64,000 nt of DNA from Anaeromyxobacter paludicola (GCF_023169965.1 NZ_AP025592.1:2418001-2482000), one strand, 5' to 3'. Shown: positions 30,218 through 39,930, numbered from the stretch's first letter. The notes: a model not told the origin generated them from the sequence alone. Numbers and translations are program-made.

Positions 30218-30257
30218 AAGAAGGCCGGCTCCAACGCGGAGCCGGCCTTCTTCGTTT
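30218..30257 (+). terminator. Intrinsic terminator of tRNA-Leu
   Basis: A perfect 14-bp stem (30218-30231 with 30239-30252) with a 7-base loop is followed by a short T-rich tail (CGTTT). It begins 5 bases after the tRNA end and isolates the tRNA from the arginine operon. Confidence 0.9.
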
Positions 30258-30303
30258 CCGGGGGCGGGAGGGGGGCCCCGGGCGGCCCCCGCCGCCCGGC
30301 CCG

Positions 30304-30346
30304 TTGACGCGGGGGCCCGATGCATGTTTATGCATGTCGGATGCAT
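30304..30346 (+). promoter_or_regulatory. argC promoter with phased ATGCAT (ARG-box-like) operator
   Basis: TTGACG (30304-30309) is followed after 17 bases by TTTATG (30327-30332), predicting a start near 30339. Three ATGCAT hexamers begin at 30320, 30330 and 30341, so they recur every 10-11 bases. The first two form TGCAT-N4-ATGCA, which has the same half-site and spacer architecture as known ARG boxes (TGAAT-N4-ATTCA). The boxes cover the -10 region and the argC start codon. ArgR is encoded at the end of the same operon, so autorepression by arginine-ArgR is the likely function. Confidence 0.6.
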
Positions 30347-31375
30347 ACCTGCACCGCCGCGGTGGTCGGCGCCTCCGGCTACGCCGGGCTGGAGCTGACC
30401 CGGATCCTCTCGCGCCACCCGCGGGTGCGCCTCGCCGCCCTCTTCTCCGATCGCTGGAGCGACGACGAGGCCGGCGCGCGGCTGCCGCTGCAGGGCCCGG
30501 CGGCGGCGCTGCGCTACCGCCCGCTGGCCGGCTCGGCCGACGTCGAGGCCGAGGTGGCCTTCCTGGCCACGCCGGCCGAGGTGTCGCTCGAGCTCGCGCC
30601 CCGGCTCCTCGCCCGCGGGGTGCGGGTGGTGGACCTCTCCGGCGCCTTCCGGCTCGGCGACCCCGCCCTCTACCCGCAGTGGTACGGGTTCGCGCACGAC
30701 CAGCCCGAGCTCCTCGCCGCCGCGCCCTACGGCCTGCCCGAGCTCTGCCGGGCCGAGCTCGCCGGCGCGAGGCTGGTCTCGAACCCGGGCTGCTACGCCA
30801 CCGCCATCGCCCTCGCGGTGGCGCCGCTCGTCAAGTCGGGGCTCTGCCTGCCCGACGGCATCGCGGTCACCGCCATGAGCGGCGTCTCCGGCGCGGGCCG
30901 CAAGGCCTCCGAGGACTACAGCTTCTGCGAGGTGGGCGAGGACCTGCGCGCCTACCGGATCGGCCGGCACCAGCACGTGCCCGAGATCGAGCGCACGGTG
31001 GCCCGCCACGCCGGCCGCTGCGGCCCCCTCTCCTTCACCCCGGTGCTCGCCCCCATCCGCCGCGGCATCCTCGCCACCTGCACGCTCCGCCTCGCCCCCG
31101 GCGCCTCGCCCGGCGAGCTCGCCCGGGCCCTCGAGGGCGCCTACGCCGGCGAGCCGTTCGTCCGGGTGGTCCCCGCCGACAGGGTGAAGGTGGCCGACGT
31201 GGCCCGCACCAACCGCTGCCACCTCGGCGCCACCGCCGACGTGCGCGCCGGGCTCGCGGTGGCGGTCTCGGCCATCGACAACCTCGTGAAGGGCGCGGCG
31301 GGCCAGGCGGTCCAGGCGTTCAACGCGGCCATGGGCTTCGACGAGGCGCTCGGGCTCGACCTCCTGGGAGGGTGA
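30341..31375 (+). CDS. argC: ArgC, N-acetyl-gamma-glutamyl-phosphate reductase
   Basis: A 344-residue enzyme of arginine biosynthesis that reduces N-acetylglutamyl phosphate with NADPH. The N-terminal Rossmann motif is V-V-G-A-S-G-Y-A-G (8-16). The catalytic Cys151 lies in S-N-P-G-C-Y-A-T, and a conserved G-H-type histidine region (G-R-H-Q-H-V-P-E) follows. I use the ATG at 30341, where family similarity begins; an in-frame ATG at 30320 lies upstream of the predicted -10 box. No Shine-Dalgarno precedes 30341, and the predicted transcription start is about 2 bases away, so the mRNA may be leaderless. Confidence 0.93.
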   Translation: MHTCTAAVVGASGYAGLELTRILSRHPRVRLAALFSDRWSDDEAGARLPLQGPAAALRYRPLAGSADVEAEVAFLATPAEVSLELAPRLLARGVRVVDLSGAFRLGDPALYPQWYGFAHDQPELLAAAPYGLPELCRAELAGARLVSNPGCYATAIALAVAPLVKSGLCLPDGIAVTAMSGVSGAGRKASEDYSFCEVGEDLRAYRIGRHQHVPEIERTVARHAGRCGPLSFTPVLAPIRRGILATCTLRLAPGASPGELARALEGAYAGEPFVRVVPADRVKVADVARTNRCHLGATADVRAGLAVAVSAIDNLVKGAAGQAVQAFNAAMGFDEALGLDLLGG

Positions 31376-31376
31376 G

Positions 31377-33476
31377 GTGAAGATCCCCAAGGGCTTCCGC
31401 TTCTCCGGCGTCCCCTGCGGCCTCAAGCCGCAGCGGCGCGATCTGGCGCTCGTGGTGTCGGACGTCCCGGCGTCGGCCGCGGGGCTCTTCACCGTGAACC
31501 GGGCGGCGGCGGCGCCGGTGCAGGACGGCCGCGGCCGCGTCCCGGCCGCCGGCCTCCGGGCCATCCTCGCCAACTCCGGCAACGCCAACGCCCTCACCGG
31601 CCCGGCCGGCCTGGAGGACGTGGCCGCCCTCCGGACCGCGGCCGCCCGCGCCCTCGGGGTGGAGGAGCGGGCGGTGCTCACCGCCTCGACGGGCGTCATC
31701 GGCCAGCGGCTCCCGGTGCCGAAGGTGGAGGCGGCGATGCCGGCGCTGGTGGCCGGGCTCGGCGACCACGCCGCGCACGCCGCCGAGGCGATCATGACCA
31801 CCGACACGCGGCCGAAGCTCTCGAGCCGCGAGGTGGTGCTCGGGGGCCGCCCCGCCACCCTCACCGGCCTCTGCAAGGGGTCGGGGATGGTGGCGCCGCA
31901 GCTCGCGACGGTCCTCTGCTTCGTCGCCACCGACGCCGCGGTGGCGCCGGAGGTGCTGCAGCGGGCGCTGGCGCGCGCCGTGGACCGGAGCTTCCACATG
32001 CTGACGGTGGACGGCGACATGTCCACCAACGACTGCGTCTACGCGCTCGCCAACGGGCTCGCCGAGAACCCGCGGATCGAGGGGCCCGGCCCCGACCTCG
32101 ACGTGCTCCAGGCGGCGCTCGACGACCTCTGCGGCGAGCTCGCCCGGGCGGTCGCCGCCGACGGCGAGGGGGCCACCCGCTTCCTCGAGGTGGTGGTGGA
32201 CGGCGCCCCCTCGGACGAGGTGGCGCGCGACGCCGCCCGCGCCGTCGCCGCCTCGCCGCTGGTGAAGGCGGCCCTCTTCGGCGCCGATCCGAACTGGGGG
32301 CGCGTGCTCGCCACCGTCGGCGCCCGCGCCGGCTCGCAGGGCTGGGCCGTCGATCCGTACCGCGCCCGGGTGGCCATCCAGGGCGTCGAGGTGTACGGCC
32401 CGGCCGGCCCGGCCGAGGTGGACGCCGAGGCGCTCCGCGTGCGCATGCGCGAGCCGCGGGTGGACGTGCTGGTGCGGCTCTCCGAGGGCGCGGCCCGCGC
32501 CACCGCCTGGGGCTGCGACCTCTCCTACGACTACGTGAAGATCAACGCCGACTACGCCGCCACCATCGTGCAGCGGCCCGACGGCGGCCTCGCCCGCGAC
32601 GACCACGTCGCGAACTACACGCCGGCGCTGAAGCGCACCCTGCTCGTGGAGGCGCTCAAGTACATCGCCGCCTTCGCGGGGCAGATCGCCGTCATCAAGT
32701 ACGGCGGGGCGGCGATGGTGAAGGAGAGCCTCAAGGTCGCCTTCGCCGAGGACGTCGCCCTGCTGAAGCGGGTGGGGCTCAAGGTGGTGGTGGTCCACGG
32801 CGGCGCGCTCGAGATCAACCGCACCCTCGAGCAGATGGGGGAGCGGAGCGAGTTCGTGGACGGCTTCCGCGTCACCGACGCCGCCAGCCTGCCGGTGGTG
32901 GAGATGGTCCTCACCGGCAAGGTGAACCAGGAGCTGGTGGCGCTGCTCAACGCCCGCGACGCCGGGGCGGTGGGGGTCTCGGGCAAGGACGGCCAGCTCA
33001 TCCGCGGGCGCAAGACGGTCCACGCGAGCGGGCGCGACCTCGGCCAGGTGGGCGAGGTCACCGAGGTCAACAAGGACTTCCTGCAGCTCCTGCTCGCCTC
33101 GAGCTACGTGCCGGTCATCAGCCCCATCGGCCTCGGCGAGGACGGCGCCAGCCTCTCGATCAACGCCGACGAGGTGGCCTCGCGGGTGGCGTCGGCGCTC
33201 GGCGCGAAGAAGCTCATCTACCTCACCGACAAGCCGGGCGTGCTCGACTCGCCCGACGACGGCGCGCTGGTGCGCCAGACCACGGTGGCCGACCTGCTCC
33301 GCCGCATCGAGGCCGGCTCGGTCACCGGCGGGATGAAGATCAAGGTCCAGGCCATCCTCGCCGCCCTCCGCGGCGGGGTCGAGCGGGTGCACGTGCTCGA
33401 CGGCCGGCAGCCCCACACCGTCATCGCCGAGCTCTTCACGGACCGCGGCGTCGGCACCCTCGTCACCGCCGGATGA
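31377..33476 (+). CDS. argJB: ArgJ-ArgB fusion: ornithine acetyltransferase / acetylglutamate kinase
   Basis: One uninterrupted 699-residue frame from GTG 31377 (GGGAGG Shine-Dalgarno) encodes two arginine enzymes. Residues 1 to about 395 are ArgJ, including the self-cleavage motif K-G-S-G-M-V-A-P-Q-L-A-T-V-L with nucleophile Thr178 and the usual C-terminal D-Y-V-K-I-N-A-D-Y. A linker of about 15 residues follows. Residues about 413-699 are ArgB, with V-I-K-Y-G-G (439-444), G-V-S-G-K-D-G (533-539) and S-I-N-A-D-E-V-A (594-601). In ArgB the usual H-G-G-G-P loop reads H-G-G-A-L (474-478). ArgJ self-processing should split ArgJ between Ala177 and Thr178, leaving a beta-chain joined to the kinase. 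ArgB feeds ArgC (encoded just upstream), and ArgJ recycles acetyl groups. Confidence 0.93.
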   Translation: MKIPKGFRFSGVPCGLKPQRRDLALVVSDVPASAAGLFTVNRAAAAPVQDGRGRVPAAGLRAILANSGNANALTGPAGLEDVAALRTAAARALGVEERAVLTASTGVIGQRLPVPKVEAAMPALVAGLGDHAAHAAEAIMTTDTRPKLSSREVVLGGRPATLTGLCKGSGMVAPQLATVLCFVATDAAVAPEVLQRALARAVDRSFHMLTVDGDMSTNDCVYALANGLAENPRIEGPGPDLDVLQAALDDLCGELARAVAADGEGATRFLEVVVDGAPSDEVARDAARAVAASPLVKAALFGADPNWGRVLATVGARAGSQGWAVDPYRARVAIQGVEVYGPAGPAEVDAEALRVRMREPRVDVLVRLSEGAARATAWGCDLSYDYVKINADYAATIVQRPDGGLARDDHVANYTPALKRTLLVEALKYIAAFAGQIAVIKYGGAAMVKESLKVAFAEDVALLKRVGLKVVVVHGGALEINRTLEQMGERSEFVDGFRVTDAASLPVVEMVLTGKVNQELVALLNARDAGAVGVSGKDGQLIRGRKTVHASGRDLGQVGEVTEVNKDFLQLLLASSYVPVISPIGLGEDGASLSINADEVASRVASALGAKKLIYLTDKPGVLDSPDDGALVRQTTVADLLRRIEAGSVTGGMKIKVQAILAALRGGVERVHVLDGRQPHTVIAELFTDRGVGTLVTAG

Positions 33477-33946
33477 TCCCCATGCCCTCCCCCGCCCGCC
33501 GACGCGACGCCGTGGCCCGCCTGATCCGGGCCGGGCGCATCTCCACGCAGGAGGAGCTGCTCCTGGCGCTGGCGCGGAGCGGCATCCAGGCCACCCAGGC
33601 CACCCTCTCCCGCGACCTCGCGCGCCTCGGCGCCCGCCGGGTCTCGACGCCCGACGGCGGCGCCCACTACGAGGTGCCCGACGAGCCGCCCTCCGAGGTG
33701 GTGGCGCTCCGCGGGCTGGTGGCCCGCGTCAGCTCGAACGGCGCCCTGGTGGTGGTGCGCACCCACCCCGGCAGCGCGCCCGCCATCGCGCGGGCCATCG
33801 ACCTCGCCCGGCTGCCCGAGGTCCTCGGGACCATCGCCGGCGACGACACCATCTTCGTCGCCCCGGCCCGCGAGAAGCAGTGCCGGGCGCTGGCGAAGCA
33901 GATCGCCGGGATGTTCGCGGTCGAGCCGTCCGCGTTGACCGGGTAA
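33473..33946 (+). CDS. argR: ArgR, arginine repressor
   Basis: A 157-residue arginine repressor. The winged helix (about 8-75) contains I-S-T-Q-E-E-L and [13 protein letters not shown]. The C-terminal arginine-binding and hexamerisation domain (about 85-150) ends with the canonical [12 protein letters not shown]. It starts at ATG 33473, overlapping the argJB stop as ATGA; a second Met at 33482 is possible. Being last in the operon that carries ARG-box-like repeats at its head, it is probably autoregulated. Confidence 0.92.
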   Translation: MIPMPSPARRRDAVARLIRAGRISTQEELLLALARSGIQATQATLSRDLARLGARRVSTPDGGAHYEVPDEPPSEVVALRGLVARVSSNGALVVVRTHPGSAPAIARAIDLARLPEVLGTIAGDDTIFVAPAREKQCRALAKQIAGMFAVEPSALTG

Positions 33947-34070
33947 TCGACGCGCCGGCCGCCGGGGCCTTCGCGACCCCCGGGTGCGACGCGACCGCGC
34001 CCCGCCGGGCCGCAGGCCGGCGATTTCACGGTGGGTCGGTGCCGGCGCGATCGTTGCTGGGACGGGCCGC

Positions 34071-36965
34071 GTGACCCTCCTCGCCAACGCCCGCATCGGC
34101 ACCAAGCTCGCCCTGTCGTCCGGGATCGCGCTCGTCCTCACCCTGGCGGTCGGCCTCTCCGGCTGGCTCGGGCTGCGCGACCTCGCCGCCACCACCGACG
34201 TCGTCATGACGGCGCGGCTGCCGAGCAGCATCGCCCTGCTCCGCTACCAGGCCGGCACGGTCGCCATCCAGGGCGCGCTCAACGGGCTCGTCAACCCGAA
34301 CGCCGGCGAGTCGGAGCGGGCCGCCTACTACGCCGACCTCGACGACGGGGCGCGGCTCATCGCCGAGGCCCGCGAGGCCTGGGAGGCGCTCCCGCACACG
34401 AAGAAGGGGCTCGAGGAGTGGAAGGCGATGGACCCGCTCTGGAAGGGCTGGAAGCGGGACATCATGGTGATCGTCGGCATGCAGCGGGAGCGCGACTCGC
34501 TCGTCGCCGACGGCCTCGGGCAGTCCCCCCGCGTCTCCGAGATCGACCGGGAGACGCGGACGGCGGTGACGGCGGCGCGCGAGTCGCAGCGCAAGCTCTC
34601 GCTGGCGCTCCAGGAGAAGGTGGACGCGAACGGCGGGCGCATGGAGCAGGACCGGGCGTCGGCCGAGCGCACCGCGCGGCTCGCGAGCTGGATCTCGGGG
34701 CTGTCGCTGGTGCTGGCCGCCCTGGTGCTCGCCCTGACCGGCTGGTTCACGGCGCGCGACGTCTCGCGCCAGATCGCGGGCATGGTGGGCGAGTCGCGCC
34801 GGCTCTGCGAGGCGGTGCTCGCGGGGCGGCTCTCGCAGCGCGCCGACCCGACCGCCGTCGGCGCCGAGTTCCGCCCGGTGCTCGAGGGGCTCAACGCCAC
34901 CGTGGAGGCGTTCGTGGCGCCCATCCAGGCCACCTCCGACTGCGTGGACGAGATCGCGCAGGGGCGCGTGCCGCCGCCCATCACCGCCGAGTACCGCGGC
35001 GACTTCGACCGGACCAAGCAGAACCTGAACGCGCTCATCGCCGTGGTGGAGCAGCGCGACCGCGACCTGCGCGCCCTCATCGCCGCGGCGCTCGAAGGGC
35101 GGCTCGACGCCCGCGCCGACCTGTCGCGGTACCAGGGGGAGAACGGCGCGCTCATGGAGGGCGTGAACCGCATGCTCGACGCCCTGGTGGCGCCGCTGCG
35201 GCTCTCGGCCGACTACGTGGACCGGATCGCCCGCGGCGACCTGCCCGAGCCCATCGCCGAGGAGTGGCGCGGCGACTTCGACGTCCTGAAGCGGAACCTC
35301 AACACCTGCCTCGGGAGCCTGCGCGGCGTGGCCCAGGGCATGACCGCCATGAGCCGGGCCCAGCTCGAGGGCGACCTCGACGCGGCCATCGAGGCCGGCA
35401 GGTTCCAGGGCGTCTACCGCGAGCTCGCCGAGGGCGTGAACGCCAACGTCGGCATGCTGGTGCGCACCCTGCTCGAGATCCTCGAGGTGCTCTCGGCCTA
35501 CGCCCAGGGCGACTTCCGGCCCACGCTCCGGCCGCTGCCCGGCAAGCAGGCGGTCGTGAACGAGCGGCTCGGGCTGCTGCGCGACAACCTCACCCGCTTC
35601 TCCGGCGAGCTCCAGGCGCTCTCGAAGGCGGCGCTCGCCGGCGAGCTCTCGCACCGCGCCGACGCGAGCCGCTACCGCGGCGACTGGGCGGCGCTGGTGC
35701 AGGGGCTCAACGAGACCCTCGACGGGCTCGTCACCCCGTTCCGCGCCATGGCCGACTACTGCGAGCGGATCTCGCACGGCGAGATCCCGCCGCTCCGCAC
35801 CGGCCAGGTGAACGGCGAGATCGTGGCCATGCAGCAGAGCCTGAACCGCTGCATCACCGCGGTGAGCGGGCTCGTGAACGACAGCAAGGCGCTCTCGCGC
35901 GCCGCCGTGGAGGGCCGGCTCGCCGAGCGCGCCGACCTCTCCCGGCACGAGGGCGCCTTCCGCGAGGCGCTCGAGGGCGTGAACGCCACCCTCGACGCGG
36001 TGCTCGCCCCCATCGGCGAGGCCACCGCGGTGCTGGAGCGGCTCGCCCGCCGCGACCTCACCGCCCGCATGAGCGGCCAGTACGGCGGCGACCACGCCCG
36101 CGTGCAGACCGCGCTCAACGCCACCGCGCAGGCCCTCGAGTCGGCCCTCTCCCAGGTGGCCTCGGCCGTCTCGCAGGTCTCCTCCGCCGCCAGCCAGATC
36201 GCGAGCTCCAGCCAGTCGGTGGCGAGCGGCGCCTCCGAGCAGGCGAGCGCCATCGAGGAGACCGCCGCCTCCCTGGAGACGGTGGCCTCCATGGCCCGCC
36301 ACGCCGCCGACAGCGGGCGCGAGGCGAGCGGGCTCGCCAAGGGGGCCCGCGGCGCCGCCGAGGAGGGCGCCGCCGCGGTGGAGCAGATGCAGGACGCCAT
36401 GCGGAAGATCCGGGCCGCCGCCGAGGGCACGAGCCAGATCATCCGCGACATCAACGAGATCGCCTTCCAGACCAACCTGCTCGCCCTCAACGCGGCGGTG
36501 GAGGCAGCCCGCGCCGGGGAGGCCGGGCGCGGCTTCGCGGTGGTCGCCGAGGAGGTCCGCTCGCTCGCGCTGCGCAGCAAGGAGGCGGCGCAGAAGACCG
36601 AGGCGCTGATCCACGACTCGGTGGAGCAGGCGGCCGGGGGCGAGGCCACCGCCCAGCGGGTCTCGCAGCGGCTCGGCGGGATCGTCGGCGCGGTGGTGCG
36701 GGTCTCCGAGATCGTGGAGGAGATCACGGCCGGCTCCCGCGAGCAGGCCGCCGGCGTCGAGCAGGTGAACAAGGCGGTCGGCGAGATGGACCGCGTCACC
36801 CAGCAGAACGCCGCCAGCGCCGAGGAGTCCTCCTCCGCCGCGGCCGAGCTCTCGAGCCAGTCCGAGGAGCTCACGGCCATGGTGGCCACCTTCCGGCTCG
36901 GCACGGGCGAGGGCGCGCGCCCCGCCGCGCGCCGCGCCGCGCTCCTGCAGGAGAACCGCTCGTGA
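34071..36965 (+). CDS. Poly-HAMP methyl-accepting chemotaxis protein
   Basis: About 964 residues from GTG 34071; the open frame reaches back to 33984 without similarity. TM1 (about 10-32) and TM2 (about 203-226) flank a helical periplasmic domain of about 165 residues, of 4-helix-bundle type. Between residues 230 and 660 lies an extended chain of HAMP-like repeats, recognised by recurring L-x-G-x-L-x-x-R-A-D-x-S-R-Y and G-D-F motifs. The signalling hairpin (about 690-950) has the tip [22 protein letters not shown]. No CheR-binding pentapeptide ends the protein. It relays a periplasmic signal to a CheA/CheW array not encoded here. Its stop overlaps the start of a binding-protein gene (GTGA). 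Confidence 0.9.
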   Translation: MTLLANARIGTKLALSSGIALVLTLAVGLSGWLGLRDLAATTDVVMTARLPSSIALLRYQAGTVAIQGALNGLVNPNAGESERAAYYADLDDGARLIAEAREAWEALPHTKKGLEEWKAMDPLWKGWKRDIMVIVGMQRERDSLVADGLGQSPRVSEIDRETRTAVTAARESQRKLSLALQEKVDANGGRMEQDRASAERTARLASWISGLSLVLAALVLALTGWFTARDVSRQIAGMVGESRRLCEAVLAGRLSQRADPTAVGAEFRPVLEGLNATVEAFVAPIQATSDCVDEIAQGRVPPPITAEYRGDFDRTKQNLNALIAVVEQRDRDLRALIAAALEGRLDARADLSRYQGENGALMEGVNRMLDALVAPLRLSADYVDRIARGDLPEPIAEEWRGDFDVLKRNLNTCLGSLRGVAQGMTAMSRAQLEGDLDAAIEAGRFQGVYRELAEGVNANVGMLVRTLLEILEVLSAYAQGDFRPTLRPLPGKQAVVNERLGLLRDNLTRFSGELQALSKAALAGELSHRADASRYRGDWAALVQGLNETLDGLVTPFRAMADYCERISHGEIPPLRTGQVNGEIVAMQQSLNRCITAVSGLVNDSKALSRAAVEGRLAERADLSRHEGAFREALEGVNATLDAVLAPIGEATAVLERLARRDLTARMSGQYGGDHARVQTALNATAQALESALSQVASAVSQVSSAASQIASSSQSVASGASEQASAIEETAASLETVASMARHAADSGREASGLAKGARGAAEEGAAAVEQMQDAMRKIRAAAEGTSQIIRDINEIAFQTNLLALNAAVEAARAGEAGRGFAVVAEEVRSLALRSKEAAQKTEALIHDSVEQAAGGEATAQRVSQRLGGIVGAVVRVSEIVEEITAGSREQAAGVEQVNKAVGEMDRVTQQNAASAEESSSAAAELSSQSEELTAMVATFRLGTGEGARPAARRAALLQENRS

Positions 36966-38092
36966 CCGCCCTCCCCCTCGTCCTCGCCGCGGCGCTCGCG
37001 GCCGCCCCGCCGCCCATCAAGATCGGCCTGCTCGGCCCCCGCTCCGGCAACAACGCCAGCCTCGGCGCCTCGGAGCGCGACGGCGCGCGGCTCGCGGCCG
37101 ACGAGATCAACGCCCAGGGCGGGGTGCTCGGCCGCAAGCTCGAGCTCGTCGATCGCGACGACCAGTCGAGCCCCGAGGTGGGGGCGCGGGCGGCGAAGGA
37201 GCTGCTCGACGAGGAGAAGGTGGTGGCGCTGATCGGCCCGGCCAACACGCCGGTGGCCAACGCCGCGCTCCAGCTCGCCAACGAGCGCCAGGTGCCGCAG
37301 ATCGTGGACGTCGCCACCGGCAACAAGGTGAACGAGCTGTTCGTGACCTACCCGGAGAACTACCTCTTCCGCCTCTCGGCCAGCGACCAGATGCAGGCGC
37401 CGCTGCTGGCGCAGCAGGCGCTGGCGCGCGGCTACAAGCGCGTGGCGGTGCTGGCCGACGACACCGGCTACGGACAGGGCGGCCGGGCCCGCGTCGAGGC
37501 GACGCTGGAGCGGCGCGGCGTCAAGCCGGTCTACGTGGGGGCCTTCAAGCCGAAGGAGACCGACATGACGCGCCAGTGCCAGGAGGCGCGCGCCGCCGGG
37601 GCCGACGTGCTCCTCCTCTACGCCCTCGCGCCGGAGCTGACCGCGGTGGCCCGCTCGCTCGAGAAGGTGGGCTGGCGCGTGCCCATCATCGGCTCGTGGC
37701 AGCTCGGGGCCCGCCTCTTCCTCGACGGGGCCGGCCCCTACGGCGAGGGGGCGCTCATGATCCAGACCTTCACCGAGGGAAGCGCCACCACCCCGGCCCA
37801 GCGCAAGTTCCTCGACGGCTACCGCAAGACCTTCAACGTGCCGCACCTGCCGATCGCGCCGGCCGTCGCGCAGGCCTACGACGCGGTCCACCTCGTCGCG
37901 CTCGCCATCCAGCAGGCGGGCACCACCGAGGGGCCGCGCTTCAAGACCGCGCTCGAGAACCTGAAGACGCCGTACGACGGGGCGACCGGCCACTACGAGA
38001 AGCCCTGGAGCCCGACCGACCACGAGGGCATCAAGAAGGCCAGCGTGCGCTGGGGCGTGGTGCGGGGCGGCGACGTGGTGCCGGCCCAGTAG
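36962..38092 (+). CDS. Periplasmic binding protein, branched-chain amino acid (LivK/Peripla_BP_6) type
   Basis: A 376-residue protein beginning at GTG 36962 inside the last codons of the chemoreceptor. A short hydrophobic leader ([12 protein letters not shown]) has no positive charge before it, which is odd for a signal peptide; a somewhat different start cannot be excluded. The mature protein begins [12 protein letters not shown] and follows the type I periplasmic fold with two lobes, including [10 protein letters not shown] and [10 protein letters not shown]. No ABC permease or ATPase is adjacent, so it may present a ligand to the coupled chemoreceptor rather than feed transport. Confidence 0.88.
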   Translation: MTALPLVLAAALAAAPPPIKIGLLGPRSGNNASLGASERDGARLAADEINAQGGVLGRKLELVDRDDQSSPEVGARAAKELLDEEKVVALIGPANTPVANAALQLANERQVPQIVDVATGNKVNELFVTYPENYLFRLSASDQMQAPLLAQQALARGYKRVAVLADDTGYGQGGRARVEATLERRGVKPVYVGAFKPKETDMTRQCQEARAAGADVLLLYALAPELTAVARSLEKVGWRVPIIGSWQLGARLFLDGAGPYGEGALMIQTFTEGSATTPAQRKFLDGYRKTFNVPHLPIAPAVAQAYDAVHLVALAIQQAGTTEGPRFKTALENLKTPYDGATGHYEKPWSPTDHEGIKKASVRWGVVRGGDVVPAQ

Positions 38093-38159
38093 CCACGGGC
38101 CCCTCCGGGGGCGCGCGCCGGAGGTGGCCGGCGGGCGGCGCCTGCGAGAGACTCCTCGC

Positions 38160-38762
38160 ATGCGCACCGTCGGCGTCCTCCTCTTCCCCGGCTTCGAGCC
38201 CCTCGACGCCTTCGGCCCGGTCGAGGCCTTCGCCATCGCCGAGATCCCCGACGCCGGCGAGGGGGCCCCGCCGCCGTTCCGCGTCCTCACCGTCGCCGAG
38301 GCGATCGCGCCCGTCGCCATGCGCGGGGGCCCGCGGGTGGTCCCCGATCACGACCTCGCCTCCGCGCCCGCGCTCGACGTCCTCCTCGTCCCGGGCGGCC
38401 CCGGCACGCGGCGCGAGGTGAAGAACGCCGCGCTCGTCGAGTTCATCCGGCGGCAGGCGCGCCAGGCGCAGGTGGTCGCCTCGATCTGCACCGGCGCGGC
38501 CCTGCTCGGCGTGGCCGGCCTGCTCTCCGAGCGCGAGGCGACCACCAACCGCCGCGCCTTCGACTGGGTGGTCTCCACCTGCCCCGGCGACATCCGCTGG
38601 AACCGGACCGCCCGCTGGGTCGATCAGGGCCCGGTGGTCACGAGCGCCGGCGTGTCCGCCGGGACCGACATGGCGCTGCACCTCGTCGCCCGCCTCATCG
38701 GCTCCACCGCCGCCGAGGCCGCCGCCAAGCGCATGGAGTACCGGTGGGAGCGGGAGGGGTAG
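38160..38762 (+). CDS. DJ-1/PfpI family protein (class I glutamine amidotransferase-like)
   Basis: A 200-residue protein of the DJ-1/PfpI/ThiJ superfamily. It begins V-G-V-L-L-F-P-G-F-E-P-L-D-A-F-G-P, has the family glycine motif L-L-V-P-G-G-P-G-T and a nucleophile elbow S-I-C-T-G-A-A-L-L-G with a cysteine at the expected place, and ends in a helical stretch. This subgroup includes isonitrile hydratase-like and transcription-factor-linked domains; the substrate is not predictable. The ATG at 38160 is chosen because the preceding residues lack similarity. It is 67 bases after the binding-protein gene. Confidence 0.85.
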   Translation: MRTVGVLLFPGFEPLDAFGPVEAFAIAEIPDAGEGAPPPFRVLTVAEAIAPVAMRGGPRVVPDHDLASAPALDVLLVPGGPGTRREVKNAALVEFIRRQARQAQVVASICTGAALLGVAGLLSEREATTNRRAFDWVVSTCPGDIRWNRTARWVDQGPVVTSAGVSAGTDMALHLVARLIGSTAAEAAAKRMEYRWEREG

Positions 38763-38804
38763 CGGGAGCTCGCGGAGCGGTCGTGGGCAGCGATCGGCCC
38801 CGGC

Positions 38805-39512
38805 TCAGAGCCGCTCGAGGTCGTAGGCGATGGAGGCGAAGTAGATCGAGGTGATCGACTCGAAGGTCGAGTCCTCGCCGGCGAAGAGCCAGAGCGCGCC
38901 GGTCCCGTCGGCGGTGACCGCGACCGAGGGCCCCTCCAGCGACTGCCACTCCCACCCGAACACGTCGGGGTGGGGCTTGGTGCTCGGGCCGAGCACGGCC
39001 GCGTTCGCCCCGCCCTGCACGGCGCCCCCCTTGTCCACGTTCATCACGTAGTAGGGCTCCGAACCCAGGCCCGGCGACACGACGACGAGCCGGTCGGGCT
39101 CCCACGTCGATCCGCCCGCCGTGACGAATCCCCCCGCGCCGATGCCGGTGTCAGCGGTCGCGAAGCTGAGCTGGAACCAGAGCCGGTAGCTCGCGCCCGG
39201 CGCGAGCCCGGTGACGCGCTTCTTCAGGAACATGAAGAGGTCGTCGCTGAGGTTCTCCCCCGACAACCTGAAGGCCGTGCCCGCGAGCGGCGCGGGGACC
39301 GTCGCCGGGCCCGACACGAACCGGATCTCCGCCTCCCGGGCGACCGGGTACTCCGCCGAGCCGGCGACCCAATCGTGCGCCCCGTCGGCGAAGTCGTCCG
39401 CGGTCCACCGCGGGTGGAGAGGCGGCCTCGACGGAGCGCCAGGAGCGGACTCGCCGCACGCCAGGAAGAAGACCGCGAGCGCTCCGATGAAACACCGTCG
39501 CCGAGAATGCAT
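38805..39512 (-). CDS. Putative lipoprotein, unknown function
   Basis: A 235-residue protein with a basic N terminus (M-H-S-R-R-R), a hydrophobic segment and a lipobox F-L-A-C-G, so Cys19 would be lipidated and the protein anchored in the envelope. The mature domain is rich in beta strands, with W-T-A-D-D-F-A-D-G-A-H-D-W near its start and repeated Phe/Trp/Tyr residues, reminiscent of carbohydrate- or galactose-binding-like beta-sandwich folds. I do not recognise a specific family. It is convergent with the DJ-1 gene and is followed upstream by a 500-base non-coding region. Confidence 0.7.
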   Translation of the reverse strand: MHSRRRCFIGALAVFFLACGESAPGAPSRPPLHPRWTADDFADGAHDWVAGSAEYPVAREAEIRFVSGPATVPAPLAGTAFRLSGENLSDDLFMFLKKRVTGLAPGASYRLWFQLSFATADTGIGAGGFVTAGGSTWEPDRLVVVSPGLGSEPYYVMNVDKGGAVQGGANAAVLGPSTKPHPDVFGWEWQSLEGPSVAVTADGTGALWLFAGEDSTFESITSIYFASIAYDLERL

Positions 39513-39930
39513 CTCGCTGCCCCCCTGGCTCGAGCGCTGGGATCATCTCACGAAGAGGGGAACGTTGCTGGCGCGCCGGGCAATCCCCGGGGGACCTCCG
39601 CCGCGGCACCCCGCCGCTCCCCTCCAGCCGCCGGGAGCCCTCCCGAGGCGCGCAGCGCAGGCGGGCCGCCCGCCGGCGTCGGACCGCGTGACACGATGGA
39701 AGCGCCGCTCCCCCGTGCAGCTCCGCAGCCGGAGCCGCACGCCTCAGCCAGATCGGCACCGCAGCGGGGTCGAGCGCTCTGCGCCCACGGCGCCGCTCGA
39801 TAACCAGCCACCGGGCGGAGCCGCCGGAGCGAGCACCGCAGCGGTGGGCTCCCGGCGGCCCCGCGGCGCCGGTCGCGTCGGAAAGCGGAAAGCGGAAGGC
39901 GTATGACGGCAGCGGGCACTCCTGGCCGCC

